The notes under the pieces are model-generated. The model was not told where the DNA came from and did no database searches. It saw only the letters and a program-made list of their open reading frames with translations. Below, in pieces: positions 7,576-14,687 of a stretch of 64,000 nt of DNA (position 1 is its first letter; each line of letters begins with the position of its first letter). Source of the stretch: Xylophilus sp. ASV27 (GTDB lineage: Bacteria > Pseudomonadota > Gammaproteobacteria > Burkholderiales > Burkholderiaceae_C); NCBI RefSeq assembly GCF_016428875.1, contig NZ_JAELTO010000005.1, positions 1 to 64,000 on the forward strand. Reading direction: 5' to 3'. Position numbers and translations under genes: made by a program.

Positions 7576-8850
7576 ATGCGCACCGCCGCTGCCCCTGCCA
7601 GCCATCCCGTCCATCGCCGCCACGACATCGACGCCCTGCGTGCGCTGGCCTTCCTGCTCCTGATCCTCTACCACGTGGGCATGGTGTACGTGGCGGGCTG
7701 GCACTACCACCTGAAGAGCCCGCATGCGGCCCAATGGCTGCAGTGGCCGATGCAGATCGTCAACCTCTGGCGCATGGACCTGGTGTTCCTGATCTCGGGC
7801 GTTTCGCTCGGCTTCCTGAGCCGCGGCCAGGGCGCCTGGAGCCTGTTGCGCAACCGTAGCGTGCGGCTGCTGCTGCCGCTGGCGTTCGGCATGGCGGTGG
7901 TCGTGCCGTACCAGGCCTATGCGCAGGGCGTGGCCAACGGGCTTGTGGCGCCGGGCTTCGGCACCTTCCTGCTGCGCTATCTGTCCATGGCCGAACCGTG
8001 GCCGCGCAAGGCGTTCGACGGAGCCGGGTTCGGCATTACCTGGAACCATCTCTGGTACTTGCCCTACCTGTTTGCCTACACGGCGATGATCGCGCTGACG
8101 CTGCCGTTGTGGCGTTCGCGCGCCGGCCGGTGGCTACGCCAGCGCTTCAACGGGCTGCGGGGCTGGAAGCTGTTGCTGCTGCCCGTCCTGCCATTGCTCG
8201 CCTGGACGCTGCTGCTGGCCTCGCGTTTTCCGCCCACCCACAACCTGGTGCGCGACTACTACCTGCACGGGCTCTACTGCACGATGTTCCTCTACGGCTA
8301 CTGGATGGGCGTGGATGCCGGGGTCTGGCAAGAACTGGAACGGCTGCGCCGGGTGTCGCTGGCGCTGGTGGCCGCGCTGATCGGCTCCTGTATCGCGCTG
8401 CGCTTCGGCGCCAAGGGCATGGTCTGCGGCCTGCTGGCAGACGCAATGCGCACGCTCTACATGTGGCTGGCAGTCGCGGCCATCCTGGGCCACGGCCATC
8501 GCCACCTGAACCGCCCGTGGCCATGGCTGCGCTGGGCCAACGAGTCGGTCTATCCTTGGTACGTGCTGCACCAGACGCTGATCATCTTCGGCGTGACGCT
8601 GCTTGCGCCGCTGGCACTGGGCCCGGTGCTGGAGCCCGCGCTGCTGGTGACACTGACGCTCCTCGGCTGCTGGGTGTTGAACGACGGATTGATCCGCCGC
8701 AGCAACTGGCTGCGCCCGCTGTTCGGCCTGAAACTGCGGCGCGGGGCGTCCGCAAAGCGTTCCGCATCCGTCGCCATGGCAGAGCCGGCGCACAGAAAAA
8801 ATGAAGGACCGGACGCCCTCGTCAGCGCGGCGCAAGACCACTTCCCATAA
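7576..8850 (+). CDS. Multi-span acyltransferase (acyltransferase 3 / OpgC-like)
   Basis: The 424-residue integral membrane protein has about ten hydrophobic helices and begins with the family signature HDIDALRALAFLLLILYHVGM, including the DxxRxxA motif and a conserved His (YH). WRMDLVFLISGVSLGFL and the later RxxRLLLPLAFG loop are typical of acyltransferase family 3, which O-acylates sugars or glucans at the membrane. The C-terminal 40 residues are soluble and Lys/Ala-rich. ATG 7576 places the signature about 15 residues from the N-terminus. It is divergent from a LytTR regulator, an arrangement suggesting direct control. Confidence 0.85.
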   Translation: MRTAAAPASHPVHRRHDIDALRALAFLLLILYHVGMVYVAGWHYHLKSPHAAQWLQWPMQIVNLWRMDLVFLISGVSLGFLSRGQGAWSLLRNRSVRLLLPLAFGMAVVVPYQAYAQGVANGLVAPGFGTFLLRYLSMAEPWPRKAFDGAGFGITWNHLWYLPYLFAYTAMIALTLPLWRSRAGRWLRQRFNGLRGWKLLLLPVLPLLAWTLLLASRFPPTHNLVRDYYLHGLYCTMFLYGYWMGVDAGVWQELERLRRVSLALVAALIGSCIALRFGAKGMVCGLLADAMRTLYMWLAVAAILGHGHRHLNRPWPWLRWANESVYPWYVLHQTLIIFGVTLLAPLALGPVLEPALLVTLTLLGCWVLNDGLIRRSNWLRPLFGLKLRRGASAKRSASVAMAEPAHRKNEGPDALVSAAQDHFP

Positions 8851-8875
8851 TGCGCCTGGAAATCCCACAGAAAGA

Positions 8876-8892
8876 CTCCGGCCGGGCCGGAG
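8876..8892. other. GC-rich hairpin in the prpE leader
   Basis: CTCCGGCC-G-GGCCGGAG is a perfect 8-bp inverted repeat with a single central base, between the acyltransferase stop and the prpE ribosome-binding site (AGGAGA at about 8898). No T-run follows, so it is a leader hairpin or Rho-dependent boundary, not a standard terminator. Confidence 0.4.
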
Positions 8893-8907
8893 CGCCCAGG
8901 AGACGAC

Positions 8908-10818
8908 ATGACCGATGACTACCGCCAGTTCCACCGCCGCTCGCTGGAACAGCGCGAGGCCTTCTGGGCCGAGCAGGCCCGCCTGATCGACTGGCAGACG
9001 CCGCCGGGCGAGATCTGCGACTACCGCAGCCCGCCCTTCGCGCGCTGGTTTGCCGGCGGCACCACCAGCCTGTGCCACAACGCGCTGGACCGCCACCTGC
9101 CGCAGCGGGCCGCGCAGCCCGCGCTGATCGCGGTATCGACCGAGACCGGCACCGAGAAAACCTACAGCTTCGCCGAACTGCACGCCGAGGTGCAGCGCAT
9201 GGCCGCGGTGCTGCAGACGCTGGGCGTGCGGCAGGGCGACCGGGTGCTGGTCTACATGCCGATGATGGCCGAGGCGGTGTTCGCCATGCTGGCCTGCGCG
9301 CGCATAGGCGCGCTGCACTCGGTGGTGTTCGGCGGCTTCGCGGCGGGCTCGCTGGCCACCCGCATCGACGACGCCGAGCCCAGGGTCGTGGTCAGCGCCG
9401 ACGCCGGCTCGCGCGGCGGCCGGGTGATCCCCTACAAGCCCCTGCTGGACGAGGCACTGCGCCTGGCGCGCCACCAGCCGGCGCACGTGCTGCTGGCCGA
9501 CCGCGGGCTTGCGCCGATGGACATCGTGGCCGGCCGCGACCACCTCTGGCGCGACATGCGCGAACTGTTCTTCGACGCCCAGGTGCCCTGCGCCTGGGTC
9601 GATGCCACCCACCCGAGCTACACGCTCTACACCAGCGGCACCACCGGCAAACCCAAGGGGGTGCAGCGCGACACCGGCGGCTACGCGGTGGCGCTGGCCG
9701 CCAGCATGCGCCACATCTTCGGCGCGCAGCCGGGCCAGACCTTCTTCTGCACCAGCGACATCGGCTGGGTGGTGGGCCACAGCTACATCGTCTATGCGCC
9801 GCTGATCCACGGCATGGCCACCATCCTCTACGAAGGCCTGCCGATACGGCCGGACCCGGGCGCATGGTGGCGGCTGGTCGAGCAGTACCGGGTCACGCAC
9901 ATGTTCTCGGCGCCGACCGCCATCCGCGTGCTGCGCAAGCAGGACCCGGCCTGGCTGTCGCGCTACGACCTGTCCAGCCTGCAGGGCCTGTGGCTGGCCG
10001 GCGAGCCGCTGGACGAGCCCACCGCGCGCTGGGTGGCCGATGCGCTGAAGGTGCCCGTGGTCGACAACTACTGGCAGACCGAATCCGGCTGGCCGATCCT
10101 GACCATCGCCAATGGCGTGCAGAAGACCCCCTCGCGCCTGGGCAGCCCGGGCTTCGCCATGTATGGCTATGACGTCAAGCTGATCGACGAGAGCACCGGC
10201 GAGGAGCTGACCGGTGCGCAGCGAAAGGGCGTGCTGGCCATCGAAGGGCCGCTGCCGCCAGGCTGCATGCAGACCGTCTGGCGCGACGACGCGCGCTTCG
10301 TCAAGACCTACTGGCAGAGCCTGCCCGGCCCGCTGCGCTACAGCACCTTCGACTGGGGCGTGCGGGACGAGGACGGCTACTTCTACATCCTCGGCCGCAC
10401 GGATGACGTGATCAACGTGGCCGGGCACCGGCTGGGCACGCGCGAGATCGAGGAGGCCGTCTCCGGCCACGCCGGCGTGGCCGAGGTGGCCGTGGTGGGC
10501 GTGGCCGATGCCGTGAAAGGCCAGGTGGCCGTGGCCATCGTCGTGCCGCGCGACGCCGCGGCGTGTACCGACGCCGCCACCGCGCAGCGGCTGGAAGCCG
10601 AGGTCATGGCCCGCGTCGATGCGCAACTGGGCGCGCTCGCCCGGCCCGCGCGCGTGGTCTTCGTCGGCCTGCTGCCCAAGACCCGCAGCGGCAAGCTGCT
10701 GCGCCGCGCCATCCAGGCCGTGTGCGAAGGCCGCGACACCGGCGACCTGACTACGCTGGAGGACCCGGCGGCGCTGCAGCAGGTGCGCGACGCGGTCGCC
10801 GCGCGGGTGCAGGGCTGA
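8908..10818 (+). CDS. prpE: Propionate--CoA ligase
   Basis: The 636-residue acyl-adenylate-forming enzyme activates propionate (and less well acetate) to its CoA thioester in the cytoplasm. The N-terminal ACAS-like segment YRQFHRRSLEQREAFW is followed by the AMP-binding motif YTSGTTGKPKGVQRD at about residue 240; the continuation QRDTGG is characteristic of PrpE as opposed to Acs. WWQTE-like YWQTESGWP, the GRTDDVINVAGHR hinge and the C-terminal KTRSGKLLRR, with the catalytic Lys at about residue 596, are present. No prpB/C genes are adjacent, so it may serve general short-chain acid use. An AGGAGA ribosome-binding site precedes the start. Confidence 0.93.
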   Translation: MTDDYRQFHRRSLEQREAFWAEQARLIDWQTPPGEICDYRSPPFARWFAGGTTSLCHNALDRHLPQRAAQPALIAVSTETGTEKTYSFAELHAEVQRMAAVLQTLGVRQGDRVLVYMPMMAEAVFAMLACARIGALHSVVFGGFAAGSLATRIDDAEPRVVVSADAGSRGGRVIPYKPLLDEALRLARHQPAHVLLADRGLAPMDIVAGRDHLWRDMRELFFDAQVPCAWVDATHPSYTLYTSGTTGKPKGVQRDTGGYAVALAASMRHIFGAQPGQTFFCTSDIGWVVGHSYIVYAPLIHGMATILYEGLPIRPDPGAWWRLVEQYRVTHMFSAPTAIRVLRKQDPAWLSRYDLSSLQGLWLAGEPLDEPTARWVADALKVPVVDNYWQTESGWPILTIANGVQKTPSRLGSPGFAMYGYDVKLIDESTGEELTGAQRKGVLAIEGPLPPGCMQTVWRDDARFVKTYWQSLPGPLRYSTFDWGVRDEDGYFYILGRTDDVINVAGHRLGTREIEEAVSGHAGVAEVAVVGVADAVKGQVAVAIVVPRDAAACTDAATAQRLEAEVMARVDAQLGALARPARVVFVGLLPKTRSGKLLRRAIQAVCEGRDTGDLTTLEDPAALQQVRDAVAARVQG

Positions 10819-10869
10819 AGGCGAGGGGGCTCCGGTACCATCCAGGGCTCAACCACGGAGCCGCCGCGC

Positions 10870-11175
10870 ATGATCACCTGCCACCTTCGCTACGTCCTCG
10901 ATCCGGCCAGGATCAAGGAGTTCGAGCACTACGGCCGGCTCTGGATCCCGCTCGTGAGGAAGTTCGGCGGCATCCACCACGGCTACCTGCTGCCCTCGGA
11001 AGGCGCGAGCAACATCGCGCTGGCCTCCTTCTCCTTCCCGTCGCTCGCGGCCTATGAGGAGTACCGGACCAGATCCTTCGACGATCCCGAATGCCAGGCG
11101 GCGTTCCGGTATGCGCAGGAGACGCGCTGCTTCCTCAGCTACGAGCGCACGTTCTTCCGGCCGGTGTTCGAGTAG
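10870..11175 (+). CDS. NIPSNAP-family protein
   Basis: The 101-residue protein fits the NIPSNAP ferredoxin-like barrel: RYVLDPARIKEFEHYGRLWIPLV at the start and a central G-x-x-HGYLLPSEG with a trailing FSYERTF-like strand (CFLSYERTFFRPV). Bacterial members are uncharacterised; some sit in catabolic operons. It follows prpE by about 50 bases and precedes a DUF1345 gene by 9 bases, so the three may be cotranscribed. No signal peptide is seen. Confidence 0.8.
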   Translation: MITCHLRYVLDPARIKEFEHYGRLWIPLVRKFGGIHHGYLLPSEGASNIALASFSFPSLAAYEEYRTRSFDDPECQAAFRYAQETRCFLSYERTFFRPVFE

Positions 11176-11184
11176 GGGCGCGCC

Positions 11185-11874
11185 GTGGGCCTGCGCCACC
11201 ACTTCGCCGAAACCACCGGCCCCCAGCGCCTGGCCTACGCCGCCCTGGCCGGCGTATTGGTGGCCCTGGTGCCGCTGCCCCTGAAGCCGGCCGCGCACAG
11301 CCTGCTGGCCTGGGTCTGCGCCGGCGTGGTGGACCTGGTGCTGGCCTGGCAACTTGCCAGCAGCTTTGACGTGGAGCGCATCCGCGCACGCGCCACCGCG
11401 CAGGACCAGTCGGCGGTGGTGCTGTTCCTGGCGATGGTGGTGGCGCTGTGCGCGAGCGTGGCGGCCATCAGCTCGCTGCTGCTGCAAAGCCACGGCCTGC
11501 CGCCGCAGCAGCGCTCGGCCCATCTGCTGCTGGCGCTGCTCGCGCTGGTAGTGTCGTGGTTCTGGATCCACGTGCTGTTCGCGTTCCGCTATGCCCACCT
11601 CTACTACCAGCACGAAGCGCGCGCGGGGGAGGATGCCAGCGAGGCGGACAAGACCGAAATGGCCGGCCTGGATTTCCCCGGCGCGCAGGACCCGGACTAT
11701 TTCGACTTTCTCTACTACTCGGTGGTCATCGGCATGACCTCGCAGGTGTCCGACGTGCAGATCACCTCGCGCGCGATGCGCAGGCTCAGCACCACGCACG
11801 GCCTGCTGTCCTTCGCGTTCAACATGGTGCTGCTGGCGCTGGGCGTGAACATCGCGGCGTCCTCGTTCCAGTAG
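11185..11874 (+). CDS. DUF1345 inner-membrane protein
   Basis: The 229-residue protein has about five hydrophobic helices and the signature DPDYFDFLYYSVVIGMTSQVSDVQI (about residues 170-195) of DUF1345, a family of unknown function that looks distantly channel-like. It starts at GTG 11185, 9 bases after the NIPSNAP stop, with a weak GGGGCG ribosome-binding site. Nothing in the sequence indicates a substrate. Confidence 0.85.
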   Translation: MGLRHHFAETTGPQRLAYAALAGVLVALVPLPLKPAAHSLLAWVCAGVVDLVLAWQLASSFDVERIRARATAQDQSAVVLFLAMVVALCASVAAISSLLLQSHGLPPQQRSAHLLLALLALVVSWFWIHVLFAFRYAHLYYQHEARAGEDASEADKTEMAGLDFPGAQDPDYFDFLYYSVVIGMTSQVSDVQITSRAMRRLSTTHGLLSFAFNMVLLALGVNIAASSFQ

Positions 11875-12054
11875 GCGTCTGGTCGGGCGCTTGTCCTACA
11901 TGGGGGGCGCATCCGGGTTCCTGAAGCCCGCGTAAAGCCACGTGAAGATGCGTTGCTGTCCGTGCCCATTCGATGCACGGGCTCCTCGCGCCTTTACGTG
12001 GCATCTCCGCCGGAGTTGCCGCGGCCCCCACTGCCATATACCAAGGAGCACCCC

Positions 12055-13023
12055 ATGATCCAGGAGCCCACCATCACCGCCGTTCTGCAGCGCCGCGCCG
12101 ACCGGCTCAGCGAGCGCCGCCAGTTCTTCCGAAAGACCGGCGGTTTCGCTGCCGGCATGGCCGGCGGGGCGATCTTGACGGCCTGCGGAGGAGGCTCGGG
12201 CAACGCCATCGGGCAGAGCGCGCCGACGGACGTCGAGATCCTGAACTTCGCGCTGAACCTGGAGTACCTGGAGGCCCAGTTCTACCAGTACGCAGTGTCG
12301 GGCACCGGCCTGCCAGCGGCCCAGCTCACGGGCACCGGCACCCAGGGCGGCGTGATTCCCGGCCATGCGGTCAGCTTCAAGGACCCGGTGGTATCGGCCT
12401 ATGCCAACGAGATCGCCAAGGACGAGGCCGACCACGTGCGCTTCCTGCGCTCGGCGCTGGGCAGCTCTGCCGTGGCACAGCCGGCGATCGACGTCGGCTA
12501 CCAGGACCCCAACGGCGCCTTCTCCACCGCCGCGCGCGCAGCGGGGCTGATCGGCCCGGGCCAGATCTTCGACCCGTATGCGAGCGACGAGAACTTCCTG
12601 CTCGGCGCCTTCATCTTCGAGGACGTGGGCGTCACCGCCTACAAGGGCGCCTCGCCGCTGATCCAGAACAAGACCTACCTCGAGGCGGCCGCCGGCATCC
12701 TGGCCGCCGAGGCCTACCATGCAGGGCTGGTGCGCACGGTGCTGTACGCGAAGGGGCTCAATACGCCGGCCCTGCGCACCTCGGCCGATGCGATTTCCGC
12801 GGCGCGCGACAGGCTGGACAACTCCGGCAGCGACGACCAGGGCATCTCCGGCACCAGCACCACGGCCAACATCGTGCCGCTGGACGCCAACGGCATCGCC
12901 TACAGCCGCACGCCGGGCGATGTGCTCAACATCGTCTACCTGAATCCGGGCGCGGTGAGCAGGGGCGGCTTCTTCCCTTCAGGGCTGAACGGCAACCTGG
13001 TGCTCAGCAGCGCCTACGTCTAA
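12055..13023 (+). CDS. Tat-exported ferritin-like lipoprotein
   Basis: The 322-residue protein carries a twin-arginine motif (ERRQFFRKTGG, about residues 20-30), a hydrophobic stretch and a lipobox ending LTAC (about 38-42), so it should be exported folded by Tat and lipidated. The mature part is a four-helix ferritin-like domain: NFALNLEYLEAQFYQYAV, AKDEADHVRFLRSAL and ILAAEAYHAGLVRTVL supply Glu and His residues in the expected Ex6Y/ExxH pattern. Homologues include plant desiccation-associated proteins. ATG 12055 follows an AAGGAG site at 12042-12047. The 180 bases upstream hold two inverted repeats (CGTAAAG/CTTTACG and CCGTGC/GCACGG). Its TAA stop forms part of a MITE target duplication. 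Confidence 0.85.
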   Translation: MIQEPTITAVLQRRADRLSERRQFFRKTGGFAAGMAGGAILTACGGGSGNAIGQSAPTDVEILNFALNLEYLEAQFYQYAVSGTGLPAAQLTGTGTQGGVIPGHAVSFKDPVVSAYANEIAKDEADHVRFLRSALGSSAVAQPAIDVGYQDPNGAFSTAARAAGLIGPGQIFDPYASDENFLLGAFIFEDVGVTAYKGASPLIQNKTYLEAAAGILAAEAYHAGLVRTVLYAKGLNTPALRTSADAISAARDRLDNSGSDDQGISGTSTTANIVPLDANGIAYSRTPGDVLNIVYLNPGAVSRGGFFPSGLNGNLVLSSAYV

Positions 13024-13184
13024 GGCAACGCTGAATAAGTCCGCGTGGTGGCGCGCGCCCTGGTGTGGGATGGGATGCAAGGCGCAAACCGCAGCCATAG
13101 CCGCAGCTATGGCGAGGATTTGCAACGCCGCAGACCGCCCACAGCAGGGATGCGCGACACGCGAGGGACTTGTTCAGCGTTGCC
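13024..13184 (+). mobile_element. 161-bp MITE, IS5-like ends, copy 1
   Basis: The element starts GGCAACGCTGAATAAGTC and ends with the imperfect inverse (GACTTGTTCAGCGTTGCC). It is flanked by the 4-bp duplication CTAA (13020-13023 and 13185-13188). The centre carries a hairpin GCCATAGC-cgca-GCTATGGC (13094-13113). The terminal GAACAAGTC-like motif and YTAR target fit the IS5 group as I recall it. It encodes no transposase and sits exactly between two convergent genes, both of whose stop codons lie in the duplicated target. Confidence 0.85.
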
Positions 13185-14093
13185 CTAACGCCGCAGCCGC
13201 ACCAGTCCGGTGGACAGCAGGGTGCCGGCCATGATGACCGCGCCGCTGCCAAGCATCCAGGCCGTGACTGGCTCGCCGAGCAGCGCCGCGCCGTAGCCGA
13301 GCGCGAAGACCGGCGCCAGGAAGGTCACGGCCAGCGCGCGGCTCGGGCCGGCGCGTTCGATCAGGCGGAAGTACAGCAGGTACGCCAGCGCCGTGCACAG
13401 CACCGCAATCGCCAGCACCGCGGCCCAGGCGCGCGGGCCGGGCATGCGCGCGGGCCAGCACCAGATGGCCGGCACGGCAAGGCCGAGCGCCGCGCCGATC
13501 TGGCTGCCGGTGGCGGTCACCACCGGCGGTATGCCGGCCAGGTGCCGCTTGGCGAAGCTCGCGGCCAGGCCGTAGCAGCACGAGGCGCCCAGGCAGGCCA
13601 GCACCGCCCACAGGCCGCTGCTGCCGGTGTGCAGGCTGGTGCTGCCGCTGGCCAGCAGCACCACGCCGGCAAAGCCGGTGGCCAGCCCGCACCAGCGCAG
13701 CCAGCCGAGCCGGTCGCCCAGCCAGGCCCAGGCCACCACCGCACCGAACAGCGGCACCGTGGCGTTCAGGATCGAGGCCAGGCCGGTGGTGATCGACAGC
13801 ACCGCGTAAGAGAACAACGCGAACGGGATGGCCGAGTTGATCAATCCTGCCGCCAGCAACACCCGCCAGTGCCGCCGCAGCATCCCGCCCATGCCGCGCG
13901 CGAGCAGCAGCGGCAGCAGCACCAGCGCGGCCACCGACACGCGCAGGCCGGCGGTGGTGACCGGCCCGAACTCGGCCGCGCCCCAGCGCATGAACAGGAA
14001 GGAGCTGCCCCAGATCGCCGCGAGCAGCAGGAAGTCGAGCAGCCAGGGCTGCGGTTGGACTTTGGTGGCGATGGCGCTGGTGGCGCTGCTCAT
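13185..14093 (-). CDS. EamA/DMT-family metabolite exporter
   Basis: The 302-residue protein has ten hydrophobic helices in two repeated EamA halves: LLDFLLLAAIWGSSFLFMRW opens the first, and LACLGASCCYGLAASFAKR the second. Such proteins export or exchange amino acids and other small metabolites across the inner membrane; the substrate is unknown. ATG 14093 overlaps the TGA of ogt by 4 bases (ATGA), implying translational coupling. Its TAG stop is supplied by the CTAA target duplication of MITE copy 1. Confidence 0.88.
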   Translation of the reverse strand: MSSATSAIATKVQPQPWLLDFLLLAAIWGSSFLFMRWGAAEFGPVTTAGLRVSVAALVLLPLLLARGMGGMLRRHWRVLLAAGLINSAIPFALFSYAVLSITTGLASILNATVPLFGAVVAWAWLGDRLGWLRWCGLATGFAGVVLLASGSTSLHTGSSGLWAVLACLGASCCYGLAASFAKRHLAGIPPVVTATGSQIGAALGLAVPAIWCWPARMPGPRAWAAVLAIAVLCTALAYLLYFRLIERAGPSRALAVTFLAPVFALGYGAALLGEPVTAWMLGSGAVIMAGTLLSTGLVRLRR

Positions 14094-14620
14094 GCGATGG
14101 CCCGCGCGGCCTGCGCGCCCTCCAGCGCCAGCAGCGCCGCCTTGCGCTCCAGCCCGCCGGCATAGCCGGTCAGCCCGCCGCCGCTGCCCAGGACGCGGTG
14201 GCACGGCACGATGATGGACACCGGGTTGCGCCCCACCGCCGCGCCCACGGCCCGCACCGCCGCCGGCCGGCCGATGCGCTCGGCCAGGGCGCCATAGCTG
14301 CTGGTGCGGCCATGCGGCACGGCCCGCAGCGCCTGCCAGACCGCGTGCTGGAAGGGAGTGGCGCGCGGCAGCTCCAGCGGCACGGTGAAGTGATCGCGCC
14401 GGCCGGCGAAATACTCGGCCAGTTGCTGTTCGGCGGCGTCCAGCACCGGATGGGCGCAGGGGTGCTCCGCCAGCGGCGGCGGGCCGTCCAGCAGGGCCGC
14501 CGGCCAGTGGCGCTGGTGCTCGAACCAGAACCCGGCCAGGCCGCGCGGCGTGGCGGCCAGGCGGGCGGCGCCGAGCGGGCTGCTCCAGCGGCGTTGAACG
14601 GTGTCAGGAGCGTAGTGCAT
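14090..14620 (-). CDS. ogt: Methylated-DNA--protein-cysteine methyltransferase
   Basis: The 176-residue suicide enzyme transfers alkyl groups from O6-alkylguanine to its own cysteine. The active-site motif IIVPCHRVLG (Cys at about residue 139) and the helix-turn-helix stretch VWQALRAVPHGRTSSYGALAERIGRP match the Ogt/Ada-C family. It is followed by the EamA gene with an ATGA overlap and preceded on the same strand by an Ada-AlkA fusion gene, so together they form an alkylation-damage repair unit. The spacer to that gene is occupied by palindromic copy B. Confidence 0.92.
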   Translation of the reverse strand: MHYAPDTVQRRWSSPLGAARLAATPRGLAGFWFEHQRHWPAALLDGPPPLAEHPCAHPVLDAAEQQLAEYFAGRRDHFTVPLELPRATPFQHAVWQALRAVPHGRTSSYGALAERIGRPAAVRAVGAAVGRNPVSIIVPCHRVLGSGGGLTGYAGGLERKAALLALEGAQAARAIA

Positions 14621-14624
14621 GATT

Positions 14625-14687
14625 TTCCGAGTATTTTAGGGGTTTTGCCCAGGATTCACCTGGGCTTTTAGCTATTGTTTATGTAGC
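14625..14687 (+). repeat. AT-rich palindromic element, copy B
   Basis: The core GCCCAGG-N6-CCTGGGC is followed by TTTTAGCTATTGTTTATGTAGC, in the order seen in copy C. It fills the gap between the Ada-AlkA gene and ogt and overlaps the 3' end of the Ada-AlkA gene: the last two sense codons and the TAA stop of that gene lie inside the repeat. Confidence 0.8.

Noticed and set aside
8134-10626. Very long open frame on the minus strand opposite prpE and the acyltransferase gene, with similar long frames opposite most genes
   Set aside because: High GC content makes stop codons rare; the frame is His/Arg/Gly-rich with no family resemblance, while the opposite strand encodes well-recognised proteins.
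11875-12054. Small RNA or regulatory RNA in the 180-base gap before the ferritin-like gene
   Set aside because: Two short inverted repeats are present, but there is no T-run or promoter strong enough to support an RNA gene.
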